64,000 nt of DNA. Origin: Fibrobacterota bacterium (GTDB lineage: Bacteria; Fibrobacterota; Chitinivibrionia; Chitinivibrionales; Chitinispirillaceae). The translations under genes and the position numbers were made by a program. Positions within the stretch are counted from its first letter, which is position 1. Each line of letters begins with the position of its first letter. The DNA is taken from NCBI GenBank assembly GCA_023436145.1, contig JAEZKP010000033.1, forward strand, positions 62,001 through 126,000, in the 5' to 3' direction. A model generated the notes under the pieces. It was not told where the DNA came from. It made no database searches and saw only the letters and a list, made by a program, of their open reading frames with translations. Of the stretch, positions 46,297 to 56,600 are shown one piece after another.

Positions 46297-48870
46297 ATGG
46301 GACGGTACTGTCTGGACCCTATAATGCCCCAGAAATTTTTCAAATCAACAAAATTTCGAATAATTTGGATTTTTTTTGCTGCGATTTCGCTTTCAGCTGA
46401 GGAAGTTGATAGTTCAAAGTCATTGAACCTTCCCAAAGAAACCGATAGTTTAAATTACAGTCCTAAAAAAAAATCACAAGGCATTACCGATACAATCCAT
46501 TATCTCTCAGACTATATCAGTTATGATGCAGAGGGAAAGATACTCCACCTTGCAGGTAAAGCAGAGATAAAGTATCAGAATATGACCCTGCAGGCAGACA
46601 CTATAGTTTACACAATAAACAATGATCTTTTTACTGCATCAGGTTCACCTCAACTGATTGAGGGTTCAGATACCACAGTGGGTGACTATATGGTTTACAA
46701 CATAAAAACCCGCAGAGGCCGGGTGCGGTATGCCTCGACCCATCTGGATGACGGCTATTTTACAGGACAGAATATAATCAAGTCAGAGAAAAATGAACTA
46801 TATGTAGACCAGGGAGATTATACCACCTGTGCACATGTTGACACTCCGCATTATTACTTTTATGGACAGAAAATCAAGCTTGTGCCAAAAGATAAAATAG
46901 TGGCTAAACCGATTGTACTGAATATCGGTGATGCACCTGTTGCAGTGCTTCCATACTTTATTTTTCCATTGAACCGGGATCGCCGCAGCGGATTTCTAAC
47001 CCCGGCAATCGGAGGTAATTTCGGCAGAGGCGGTTATATAGACAACATCGGCTATTATCTTGCGCCCAATGACTATGTGGATTTTCTCTTCAGGAGTAAA
47101 GTAGCCGAGTTCAATGACTTCGTCCTGGAAGTACAGAGCAGATATGTAAAGAAGTACCTTTTGGACGGAAGTATTTCTGCACGGTACGCGTACAGCAGAA
47201 GATACAGTGAAGGCATTTCCAATAATCACGAGTTCGCCCTTAATTATTATCACAATCAGAACTTGACACCTGATGGGCTTACCAAACTGACCGGTACAGG
47301 TAATCTTATCACCACAAAAAACTTCTTCAAGGATTTTTCCGAAGATTCAAGTGAGCTGGTTAATCAGAAACTTACCTCAAACATGTCACTTTCCAGACGG
47401 TTTGAAAGTATAAATGCCAGTGCAAACCTTAATTGGGCACGTACCCACGATCTGCAGACCGATAATATAAACGAGGATCTGCCCTCCTTTAATTTCAGTT
47501 TACAGAACCGGCCACTTATTCCTCTGCCCGATTCAGTGAGCCCGGACAGTTCAAAATGGTATAACTCAATTTTCTACACTTACAGTACAAGAGGTGTTGT
47601 AAAGCACGAAATCAAAAGAAACGATTTACCGGAGGAGTCCTGGCATCCTGGAATGAATCATGCGCTGAGCATCAATTCCACTCAGAAACTCTTCAAGTAT
47701 ATAAATGTCACTCCCAGCATCTCTGTAAACATGTCTAACTTCTACGGTTACCGGGATACTGCAATTGTCAGGTATGACACTTTAAGAGACACCATTAGCT
47801 ACAGGCTTTCCGGCTCTTTCAGAGATACCCGTTACGACGACTACAACTATCCTGTAATTGGCAGGGACACCATTTCTACCGATCAACGTGGCAACCCTGA
47901 TACAATAGAGGTCAGGCGGGAGCGGAGAAAAATCACCGCTGTGAAAAATGAAAACGATTCTGCTTTTGCCCATGATATCACCTGGGAAACCGGTGTGAAT
48001 ATGTCAACTAACATCTACGGAATCTTCCCTATGAAGATTTTTAACTTTGCAGGACTGCGCCACACTCTAAGTCCCAGCATCGGTTACAGATTTGTTCCTG
48101 AACACAATCAGGATAAGGAGTTCTTTGATATCGGGATACCATATTCCAGAGGCCGCAAGAGAGCCCAGTTGCTTAATCTTTCGCTTTCAAACCAGTTTGA
48201 TGGAAAAATCCTCAGAGAGAAAAAAGGGGAAGCAAAACCGGAAGAACACAAGTTTCATATGCTCTCTGTAAACATCAACACAAGCTATGATTTCGAAAAG
48301 GATGATAGAAGATGGAGTGATCTTAGTCTGGAGGCAAATACTACCATCAAGGGTCTTAATATAAGATACTCCTCATCTTTCTGGCTCTACGATGAAAACA
48401 GTTCGCTAAGCATGCCCATAATGAAAAACATGAATGTAAGCCTCAGCACCGGAACTCTGAGTGCAAAAGGAAAATTCTGGGGTGGAGATCTTCTGGTTTT
48501 AGATTCACTGGATACTGATGATCCTTTGAAATATGGAAATAAAGGAGCCCAGGATTGGCAGATCAGCCTCAGCCCATCATATAACTATTCTTTGCGGCGT
48601 AACAGCCCCGGAGAAATGTTTACGCCGGAAAAACGCTATGATCTCAGAGCTTCTGCTTCCTTGAATTTTACCAGAAACTGGTCTGTAAGCTGGAGCGGTA
48701 CCTACAATTTCAACGAAGATCAGTGGATTCAGAATAGTTTCACCTTCCGATGCGATCTGGAATGCTGGGATATGTATTTTCAGTGGCGACCGGAAAGACT
48801 TTATCCTGGATTCTATTTCAAAGTCAATATAAAGAAACTTCCTGAAATCAAGTGGGAACAGAGGCAGTAA
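46297..48870 (+). CDS. lptD: LptD/OstA-like LPS assembly outer-membrane protein
   Basis: 857 aa. After a signal region (FRIIWIFFAAISLSAEE) comes an OstA/LptA-like beta-taco at ~70-180 (GKILHLAGKAEIKYQNMTLQADTIVYTI). The LptD organic-solvent-tolerance barrel follows, with the family landmark PYFIFPLNRDRRSGFLTPAIG at ~220-245 and a large C-terminal beta-barrel. It inserts LPS into the outer leaflet. The classical four Cys of E. coli LptD are not all present. The start is uncertain: ATG 46297 has GAGG directly abutting, and ATG 46324 has no SD. No lptA/B/C neighbours are seen. Divergent from the PEGA gene. Confidence 0.9.
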   Translation: MGRYCLDPIMPQKFFKSTKFRIIWIFFAAISLSAEEVDSSKSLNLPKETDSLNYSPKKKSQGITDTIHYLSDYISYDAEGKILHLAGKAEIKYQNMTLQADTIVYTINNDLFTASGSPQLIEGSDTTVGDYMVYNIKTRRGRVRYASTHLDDGYFTGQNIIKSEKNELYVDQGDYTTCAHVDTPHYYFYGQKIKLVPKDKIVAKPIVLNIGDAPVAVLPYFIFPLNRDRRSGFLTPAIGGNFGRGGYIDNIGYYLAPNDYVDFLFRSKVAEFNDFVLEVQSRYVKKYLLDGSISARYAYSRRYSEGISNNHEFALNYYHNQNLTPDGLTKLTGTGNLITTKNFFKDFSEDSSELVNQKLTSNMSLSRRFESINASANLNWARTHDLQTDNINEDLPSFNFSLQNRPLIPLPDSVSPDSSKWYNSIFYTYSTRGVVKHEIKRNDLPEESWHPGMNHALSINSTQKLFKYINVTPSISVNMSNFYGYRDTAIVRYDTLRDTISYRLSGSFRDTRYDDYNYPVIGRDTISTDQRGNPDTIEVRRERRKITAVKNENDSAFAHDITWETGVNMSTNIYGIFPMKIFNFAGLRHTLSPSIGYRFVPEHNQDKEFFDIGIPYSRGRKRAQLLNLSLSNQFDGKILREKKGEAKPEEHKFHMLSVNINTSYDFEKDDRRWSDLSLEANTTIKGLNIRYSSSFWLYDENSSLSMPIMKNMNVSLSTGTLSAKGKFWGGDLLVLDSLDTDDPLKYGNKGAQDWQISLSPSYNYSLRRNSPGEMFTPEKRYDLRASASLNFTRNWSVSWSGTYNFNEDQWIQNSFTFRCDLECWDMYFQWRPERLYPGFYFKVNIKKLPEIKWEQRQ

Positions 48871-48903
48871 AAAAAAGGAATTAGATTTAAATTTGAGGAA
48901 CAA

Positions 48904-48975
48904 AGCGGGAGACGGGGATCGAACCCGCAACCTTAACCTTGGGAAGGTTACACTCTACCATTGAGTTACTCCCGC
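48904..48975 (-). tRNA. tRNA-Gly (anticodon CCC)
   Basis: The minus strand folds as a cloverleaf: acceptor GCGGGAG/CTCCCGC (7 bp), D-arm ACTC/GAGT, anticodon arm TAACC/GGTTA with loop TTCCCAA (anticodon CCC), T-arm GCGGG/CCCGT around TTCGATC, discriminator T. CCA is not encoded. Confidence 0.95.
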
Positions 48976-48985
48976 GCAATTCTGT

Positions 48986-49015
48986 AAGATAAATCACCAC
49001 TGAGTTCTCTGTCAA
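48986..49015 (-). promoter_or_regulatory. Promoter of the tRNA-Gly gene
   Basis: On the minus strand a perfect TTGACA (49015-49010) and TATCTT (48991-48986) are 18 bp apart, ending 10 bp before the mature tRNA 5' end. The rest of the gap to icd at 49212 shows nothing else I can support. Confidence 0.6.
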
Positions 49016-49211
49016 TAGATCTCTGCTATAAAATGGTGGACCTTACTCGCTTGTGAACAAACGACTAAACGCCTAAGTTGAAGTATGAACAGATACCCTT
49101 TAACTTTAACGGCTTTTGTCCTTTGAACTGAACTTCTTTAAATCCGACGTTTCATGGATTATTTTTATGCCTTCCTATGATAATACAATTGAAGATTTCT
49201 GAGGAGTTTTT

Positions 49212-50417
49212 ATGGCAGAACTGATTACTATGAAAAATGGTGTGCTTAATGTACCTGATAACCCAGTTATTCCTTTTATCGAAGGTGATGGAACCGGGCC
49301 GGATATCTGGCGGGCATCCAGATTTGTTCTGGAACAGGCAGTACAGAAAGCTTATGGAGGCAAACGTTCTATTGAATGGAAAGAAGTGCTTGCAGGGGAA
49401 AAAGCCTTTAACCAGACAGGCAACTGGTTGCCCGATGAAACGGTCGAAGCTTTTAAAAAATATCTTCTGGGAATTAAGGGACCGCTTACCACACCGGTAG
49501 GTGGAGGCATCCGCTCTTTAAATGTTGCTCTCCGCCAGATTCTGGATCTTTATGTCTGCTTGCGACCTGTCCGTTATTTTAATGGTGTTCCATCTCCGGT
49601 AAAAGAACCACATAAAGTGGATATGGTAATTTTCCGGGAAAATACTGAAGATGTTTATTCAGGAAAGGAACTGGAAGCCGGGAGTGAAAAGGCAGCTAAG
49701 CTGCGCCTGTTTCTAAAAAATGAGTATGGCTGGGATATTAGCGACGACTCTGGAATCGGGATAAAACCCATCTCCAAAAGCGGTTCCAGAAGGTTAATCA
49801 AGGCGGCGATAGATTATGCTATTGAAAATGGCCGCAAAAGTGTTACACTGGTTCATAAAGGAAATATCCAGAAATTTACTGAAGGAGCTTTCAGAGCCTG
49901 GGGATATGAGCTGGCTGCTGAAGAGTACAAGGGAAAGGTAGTAGCCTGGGATGAATGCGGTGGAAAACCGGCTCAGGGGCAAATCCTGTTGAAAGATGCA
50001 ATTGCGGATATATTTTTTCAACAAGCACTTCTGCGTGCAGATGAGTTTGATGTAGTGGCAACCATGAATTTAAATGGTGATTACATTTCCGATGCTTTAG
50101 CCGCTCAGGTTGGAGGCATAGGAATTGCACCGGGAGCAAATATCAATTACCAAACCGGACACGCCATTTTTGAGGCCACACATGGAACTGCACCAAAGTA
50201 TGCTAACCTGGATAAGGTAAATCCGGCATCGGTAATTCTTTCCGGAGAGATGATGCTTCGCTATATGAAATGGACTGAAGCTGCAGATCTTATTATAAAT
50301 GGATTAGAAAAAACTATAGCGGCAGCAACAGTTACTTATGACTTTGCCCGTCTTATGGAAAATGCAAAAACCGTCTCCTGTTCACAGTTTGGCAGAGAGA
50401 TCGTAGCCAATATGTAA
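49212..50417 (+). CDS. icd: NADP-dependent isocitrate dehydrogenase
   Basis: 401 aa with a good GAGGAG SD. The E. coli-type substrate loop GGGIRSLNVALRQ contains the phosphorylatable Ser. LRPVRYF, FRENTEDVYSG, GDYISD and the NADP-binding HGTAPKYANLDKVNPAS (Lys-Tyr pair of NADP-specific enzymes) are all present. It oxidises isocitrate to 2-oxoglutarate in the TCA cycle. No aceK neighbour is seen. Confidence 0.97.
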   Translation: MAELITMKNGVLNVPDNPVIPFIEGDGTGPDIWRASRFVLEQAVQKAYGGKRSIEWKEVLAGEKAFNQTGNWLPDETVEAFKKYLLGIKGPLTTPVGGGIRSLNVALRQILDLYVCLRPVRYFNGVPSPVKEPHKVDMVIFRENTEDVYSGKELEAGSEKAAKLRLFLKNEYGWDISDDSGIGIKPISKSGSRRLIKAAIDYAIENGRKSVTLVHKGNIQKFTEGAFRAWGYELAAEEYKGKVVAWDECGGKPAQGQILLKDAIADIFFQQALLRADEFDVVATMNLNGDYISDALAAQVGGIGIAPGANINYQTGHAIFEATHGTAPKYANLDKVNPASVILSGEMMLRYMKWTEAADLIINGLEKTIAAATVTYDFARLMENAKTVSCSQFGREIVANM

Positions 50418-50469
50418 GGGCAGCTCAAGCAGCATAACTTATTCACCACTGGCAGAAAGGATAAAAATT

Positions 50470-51072
50470 ATGGTCTTGGCCGTTATTGGTATTGTCCTGT
50501 TTCTGATTTTAGTGTTAGTGGCAATAAGGATCGGATTAAACAGAGAGAATGTCCGGGAGGAGGAACCTTCTACTCTGATCCATGCCAGTGGAATTTACTC
50601 CATCTTGCGTCGCAGCCCGCGTGAGGAGTTATTGAAAATCAGGCCATCATCGGAAAATATCCGAAAATATCTCTCTTCGCAAAACGAATTTATTGAAGCT
50701 ACTTACAATTCGTTTACCGGTATAGATGCTTTGGTTGAACATTGGGATAAATCGGTTAACCGTAATATTGAAACGGTTGAGCAAGGTGATAAAGATGGCG
50801 TTGAATTTTATTTCTATGACTTCACTCCTGTGGAATGTCCGGTGTGTCTGAATTTTTTACGCAAAGGAAATTTTGTGACCAGACAGGAAATTTTTCATCA
50901 CCCTCGAATAATTCCGCCTTTTCATATAGGCTGCACCTGTTGTATTATTCCACACCATGGCAAGGAGAGTCTCAAAGACACCACGGAACAGGGTATGCGC
51001 CCCCTTTTCCCCGGTGAATCACCACCTCCATTACCTGATTGGAAGATAATTAATAAACAACCTGTTTTATGA
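50470..51072 (+). CDS. Membrane-anchored protein with Cys/His cluster (Mu F-like motif)
   Basis: 200 aa with AAAGGA before ATG. An N-terminal TM (VIGIVLFLILVLVAIRIGL) anchors a ~170-residue domain. At ~120-160 it carries CPVCLNFL ... PPFHIGCTCCI. This CxxC ... PxHxGCxC arrangement recalls the C-terminal metal motif of phage Mu F/SPP1 gp7 head-morphogenesis proteins, though the rest does not match. The tail is Pro-rich (PGESPPPLPDW). Its stop overlaps the next start in ATGA, so it is translationally coupled to the PorV-like/propeller gene. Function unknown; zinc binding is inferred. Confidence 0.7.
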   Translation: MVLAVIGIVLFLILVLVAIRIGLNRENVREEEPSTLIHASGIYSILRRSPREELLKIRPSSENIRKYLSSQNEFIEATYNSFTGIDALVEHWDKSVNRNIETVEQGDKDGVEFYFYDFTPVECPVCLNFLRKGNFVTRQEIFHHPRIIPPFHIGCTCCIIPHHGKESLKDTTEQGMRPLFPGESPPPLPDWKIINKQPVL

Positions 51073-53582
51073 GGTATATCTGCATGATTGCAACACTATC
51101 AAAAAGCATGTTTCTGAAAGCATCACTAGTAACCGCCCTTTTAATTACAAGTTATTGCTGGGCTGGTGTAGGTGAGTCGGCTGTTATAACGCTTATATTT
51201 CCTCCAGGCGCACGAGCGACCGGTATGGGAGAAGCATTCACAGGCCTTGCCGATGATGCCAGTGCTACTTATTACAATCCTGCAGGACTGGGACAGGCTC
51301 CGTTAGCACACTCCTGGAAAACACATCTGAATAACACTAATCAGGTTATTACAGCAATCGCTTCCAAAAAGAAAAAAGATTTCGGTTTCAAAGACAACAT
51401 CTGGGCCGGAACCGACAAGGGGCTTATCCACTTTAATGGAAAGCATTGGGAATCATACGAGATTTATCTTATCCAGATTGATGACGATCTTGAGGATATT
51501 GCTAATAAGTTTCTGACTAATGATGATGAACAACAATTGAAACAAGCGATCTGGGCAATCAGATTCGAAAATAAAATAGAAATAAAGCGCTTTAATGAGA
51601 CTAAAGAGCTGGTGAAAAAAGCTCTGTTAAAACAAAACTCGACAAACCCTGATTCAATCGCTTCAATACTGGCCAGACAAATTCTTGACCTGTCCTCTTT
51701 TGAGCGTACTTCCGGGAAAATCTCAAAAATTGTTTCTGATTTTATCCACACAACTCTGCCTAACACCTCAATATCAACTCAGGACTCTTCGGGCACATCT
51801 GACTCCTCCATTACAGTTCTAACCACGCCATTGGATTCACTTGCCATAAATTCGCTGGCCGAAAAAACCGACAGTATTCTTAAAACTGAAGATATCACTC
51901 TGGAGAGTCTGACCGAGATAAGAATACCCTATTCAATCGCGGTAAATGAAAGGGTAAATACTTTAATCCTGGACAATTCAGATCGTATCTGGATTGGTAC
52001 TGCCAATGGATTATGGCGCTACAACAAAGAGGAATGGAAATCATACTCAATGGCAGACGGCTTGCCATCCAATAATATTATCTCGCTGGCACTAAGCCCC
52101 AGAGGTGATATTGCGGTTGGAACCGATAAGGGAATAGCCATCCTTTCTTCAACCGGCAACTGGAAAAGCTATGATACGATTTCGGGACAACCGCTATCGC
52201 AAGTCAACGCTGTTCAATTCGACAAATCCGAGGCAGTTTACATAGGTACAAACAGCGGCCTTTTCAAAATCAAAGACAGCACAGTAACCATTTTTGATAC
52301 TACTCAAGGCCTTCTCTCAAACAAAGTTAATGCTCTGATGGTGGATTCAGACAATAAACTGTGGATTGGTGGTGAAAACGGAATCTGTATCTATGATGAA
52401 GCCACATGGAAACGTTACAAATTCCCAAACAGCATCGTCAGCTCAATTTCTGAAGAAAAAAGCGGAGTCGTCTGGATTGGAACTAATAAAGGCGCAATCA
52501 GCTACAAAGCACGCAAACCCAAAACTGATGATAATGGAAACTCGATTGAGCGTGCCCCGGAATGGAACTCGTTCCATTCAAAAAATTCTCTTAAAGGTGA
52601 CAGTGTTACCTCGATCAATGTTCATGATAATGACATCTGGATTGGCACAGAGAAAACTCTGAACCAGTATGACAAAGCAAACATGCAGTCATATATCGCT
52701 TTCGAACAACTCTTGCCCGAGCTGCATATTCCAGACCTGTGGCATCTTTACATAGGGCAGATTTTCCCGACTCAGGATTGGGGAACTATCGGTCTGTCAA
52801 TTAATTACCTGTTCATGGGAGAAAATGAAATCTATGATGCACTGGGTAATAAGGACAGGACTGTAAAATCCTGGGAGGGTGTTTTCAACCTATCTTACGG
52901 CTTCCCTATCTCCAAAAAGGATCTCTCTTTAGGATTGAATGCCAAATATGTGGTAAGTGCGCTTGCCCCCGGAGGAGAAGATGGAGACGGTGTAGGACAT
53001 ACGTTTGCTCTGGATGTGGCAGTGTTGAAACGAAACTTTTTTCTGAAAAATTTCGATCTGGGATTCATGTTTCAGAATATGGGTCCTCACATCTTTTATA
53101 TCGACCGGGATAACGTTGATCCAATTCCCTTTACTCTGCGGCTGGGTCTGGCATACCGTGCTGTTCAGACTCCCATTCACGATCTGAAATTTGTCCTTGA
53201 TTTGCACAAAGAAGTAGTCAAGAACTATTTCACTAAGAAACCCGATCCGTTCTGGAAAGCCTTCATTACCGATTTAGTTACCGATACGGCGGATAATTAT
53301 AAAGAGGAAGCACAGGAGATCAATATAAACCTGGGGATGGAATACTGGTATAACAACGTGATTGCTGTTCGCAGTGGACTTCTCTTTGATTACATTGGAG
53401 AGAGATATGAGTTGAACCTGGGGTTGGGATTTAAATACGGTACGATGAAATTCGACTTTTCCTATATAGTGGCACCTGAGGGTTTTCTCAAGGGGCTCTT
53501 ACGCAATATCAATTCCACCAAAGATGGTGCAACCGGTGTTCGTGATGGACAATGGCGAATATCGTTCATGTTTGATTATTGA
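51069..53582 (+). CDS. PorV/UPF0164-like outer-membrane barrel with inserted beta-propeller
   Basis: 837 aa. A signal peptide (LVTALLITSYCWAG) precedes the PorV-type start GARATGMGEAFTGLADDASATYYNPAGLG. Before the barrel resumes (near HLYIGQIFPTQDWGTIGLSINYLFMG at ~565), about 450 residues are inserted. The insert has a helical linker with DE/Q-rich stretches. After it come repeats of the kind IWIGTANGLWRYNKEEWKSY and LWIGGENGICIYDEATWKRY, i.e. two-component-regulator-type propeller blades. The C-terminal half has alternating strands (LSLGLNAKYVVSALAPG, FDLGFMFQNMG). PorV-like proteins shuttle or anchor type IX cargo at the outer membrane. ATG 51069 overlaps the upstream stop; ATG 51084 has GAGG upstream and may be the true start. 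Confidence 0.82.
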   Translation: MRYICMIATLSKSMFLKASLVTALLITSYCWAGVGESAVITLIFPPGARATGMGEAFTGLADDASATYYNPAGLGQAPLAHSWKTHLNNTNQVITAIASKKKKDFGFKDNIWAGTDKGLIHFNGKHWESYEIYLIQIDDDLEDIANKFLTNDDEQQLKQAIWAIRFENKIEIKRFNETKELVKKALLKQNSTNPDSIASILARQILDLSSFERTSGKISKIVSDFIHTTLPNTSISTQDSSGTSDSSITVLTTPLDSLAINSLAEKTDSILKTEDITLESLTEIRIPYSIAVNERVNTLILDNSDRIWIGTANGLWRYNKEEWKSYSMADGLPSNNIISLALSPRGDIAVGTDKGIAILSSTGNWKSYDTISGQPLSQVNAVQFDKSEAVYIGTNSGLFKIKDSTVTIFDTTQGLLSNKVNALMVDSDNKLWIGGENGICIYDEATWKRYKFPNSIVSSISEEKSGVVWIGTNKGAISYKARKPKTDDNGNSIERAPEWNSFHSKNSLKGDSVTSINVHDNDIWIGTEKTLNQYDKANMQSYIAFEQLLPELHIPDLWHLYIGQIFPTQDWGTIGLSINYLFMGENEIYDALGNKDRTVKSWEGVFNLSYGFPISKKDLSLGLNAKYVVSALAPGGEDGDGVGHTFALDVAVLKRNFFLKNFDLGFMFQNMGPHIFYIDRDNVDPIPFTLRLGLAYRAVQTPIHDLKFVLDLHKEVVKNYFTKKPDPFWKAFITDLVTDTADNYKEEAQEININLGMEYWYNNVIAVRSGLLFDYIGERYELNLGLGFKYGTMKFDFSYIVAPEGFLKGLLRNINSTKDGATGVRDGQWRISFMFDY

Positions 53583-53654
53583 TTGTTAATATGATTTAAT
53601 CCGGTCATTATGACCGAAATTTTTGGGATCTGAAACTGGACGGGATTATTGTAA

Positions 53655-56600
53655 ATGCATTATAAGGGTTCAATTTTTCATGTTTTTCTGATATCTTTAC
53701 TGTTTTTTACCGCATCTGCTGGTTTCGCTCAAAAAGCACTCTTAAGAACAAGTTCACAGAAACGGCTGGTGGAAACGGCACGCGACCATCAATGGTCCAT
53801 CAATTTCCACAAAGCTAAGCCAGATACAATCCACATCATGGCTTTTATGGTGGAGTTTGATACCGATACCTCCTACCTGACCACCGGTAATGGTAAATTC
53901 GAGATGAGAGGTGGAGGGGACAAGGAAAAGGATGAATTTCGATGGTATTTCAATAGTAAAGACACTGTTTACAAATTCGATGACCATCCTCACGATTCCC
54001 TTTATTTTATTAACCAGCTCGAAACTGCTGCCCAGTACTTTCGGAAAGTCTCGCGTGGCAAATTAGTTATCAAACACTCTGTTTACAGCAAAGACCCGGA
54101 TGGCAGACAGTATACAGTTCCTAACAGCCTTCCTAAATATTCTCCCGGTGGAAAAAAGAAAGGTGAAACTCTGGAGCAGTATTATGAAAGAAAATCAACA
54201 GGTCTGCTTCGTTTTTCAAAAGATGCCATAGTGGAAGTCAGTAAATTACCGGATAAATCTCCTTTTTCCCGTCTCAGCTTCCAGCCATCAGACAGCACAA
54301 TCCGTGATGAATCAGGCCTTAAAACCGTTTTTCTGATTTTCCATGCAGGAGCGACTTACTTCACCGACTCCCGTAGGGATTCTGAAGCTGACATGTACGA
54401 TGTTTTTATCACTCCAGATTACTACAAGTATTACCGGGACTCACTGGGACTTGCTCAGAATGGAATTCTGGTGCAGGGAAAAAATACTCTGCTTATCGAC
54501 GAAGTCATGATCTGTTCAGAGACAGCAAATCAGGACAGTCTTAATTGCGGTATACAGGGAATTTTAGTCAATCAGATCGCCCGCCAGCTGGGAATTCCAG
54601 ACCTTTGGGCCAGCTCTGGATCAGGTGTGGGTGGTTTCTGTATTATGGATATAGGTGCCGATTTTAATGGTAATGGATTTATTCCACCATATCCTTCAGC
54701 CTGGGTACGTGCCTTTATGGGATGGGATGAGCCCAAAGTAGCCCCTATCGGGGTAGCCAATTCCTATTCAGTCAAAGCGTTGTCAACCGTACTGGAAAAC
54801 GTTGCAAACGGAAAGGAAAGTAATGATACTACAATCCTGATGGTGCCCATTAACGAACATGAATATTACCTTATTGAAAATCGCCAGCGCAATCTCTCCG
54901 GAAATAGGAACCTATTCAAATACGATACCAGCGATCAAATCAGAAAACCAATCGCCTCCTATCCGTTTCATGTCAATCTGGATTCTGTGCTTAAAACCAT
55001 CGGCCCCTCCCGTACGGTAAGTCTGCCACAAAATAACGATATAGGGCTACCAGCTTCCGGTATACTTGTCTGGCATGTGGACGAACACCTTATCCGACAA
55101 AGACTTCAGTATAATATGGTTAACTCTGATTCTACCTATAAAGGTGTGAGACTGGTGGAAGCAGATGGAATACCGGACATCAGTGTAAAATTCCAGAATA
55201 TTCTGGGTGAACAGGTTTACGATTTCGGTGGAGCCGAGGATGTCTTCCCCTATGAATCGGTTATCGACTCTTCCTCTAAAATTGACCGGGTAATCGGTTT
55301 TGGGCCATATACCAGCCCATCAACACGCAGTAATGATGGCGGGCATACCTGGATAAAGCTTCAGTTTACTCCTCAGCACAGTGTGCAGAAGGAATATTCT
55401 GTATTGATAAGAGGATCGCATCATCATTATACTTCCAATGTTTCCGATTCCGTGTTCAAGGTTTCAGTCCAGTGGGATTATCTGGTGCCCTCCTGGCCCA
55501 GAAGAGCCGCTCCGGAAGAATTCTTCGAACCGGTAAGTGGAAACTTTGATCCTTCATCAGAAACACAGGAACTTGTTCTGGTGAGTAAATCAGGGAAAAT
55601 CTATGCCTGGTCTGCCGATACACTACTCCACCAGGGATATAATAAAAAATTGCTGTTTGTTAACCGTGTGGACCTTAAAGGGGATACCCTTTACAACTCT
55701 GACACGATCCGGTTTCTGGACAGTCTGCCACAAATTAGCGGTATGCCCTCGGTTATTGCCAACCGGGTTTTCATGCCATCTGCTAATGGATGCATCTATT
55801 CGCTGAGTTCACTCAGTCCTTCAGAAGCCCGGTTTGACACCATCAGACTCAGCGCCATACCATCCTGCTATGTTTGTAATTATGCAGATTCAGCATGGGC
55901 TGTAGGTTGTAAAAACGGGGTTATCTTCTTTGGCAATTTCATGGAGCCCCTTAATTCCGTCAAACTCAAATCCGACAGTGCAGTCAATGCTATTGCATCA
56001 TTGAAAGGTTCAAGCAGTTCCATAGCCGTTATCCAAAGCGATGGTTCACTTTCTCTTTGTACTGCCGGCAAAAATACAGCCGACTTAACGACGGTTGTAC
56101 CTGGAATTGCTCCTTATACTCTGGTCACTGGAGATCTGGATCGGGACAATGCATTGGAGATAGTGGTTTCAGACAGCAGACATGGCCTTTGGGTATACAA
56201 AGCAGACCTTAAACTGGCCAAAGGATGGACTGTAAAGCCCACCGACTGGCCCTCAACCTACACTTATATAGATACCAGTAAGCATTCAAAAAATGACCGT
56301 TCAATTTTACCAGTAAATTATTCCGCACCAGCACTTGCAGATCTGGATAAAGACGGCCATCTGGACATAGTCATCAGTGGCACCAATGGCATCTATGCTT
56401 TCAACTACAAAAACGTTTTACTCAACGGGTGGCCGGCATATCTTGATACCCGTTACTGGTATCAGCGCGGTAGCGTCCAATCATCCCCGGCAATTGTGAC
56501 CGGCACCAACAGAGAACCCCTGGTTTTGTTCTCTTCTGCCACCGGCGAAAATGTTACATTCAGAGCCGCAAAGGTGATTAAGGCCGATCTGAACACTGGC

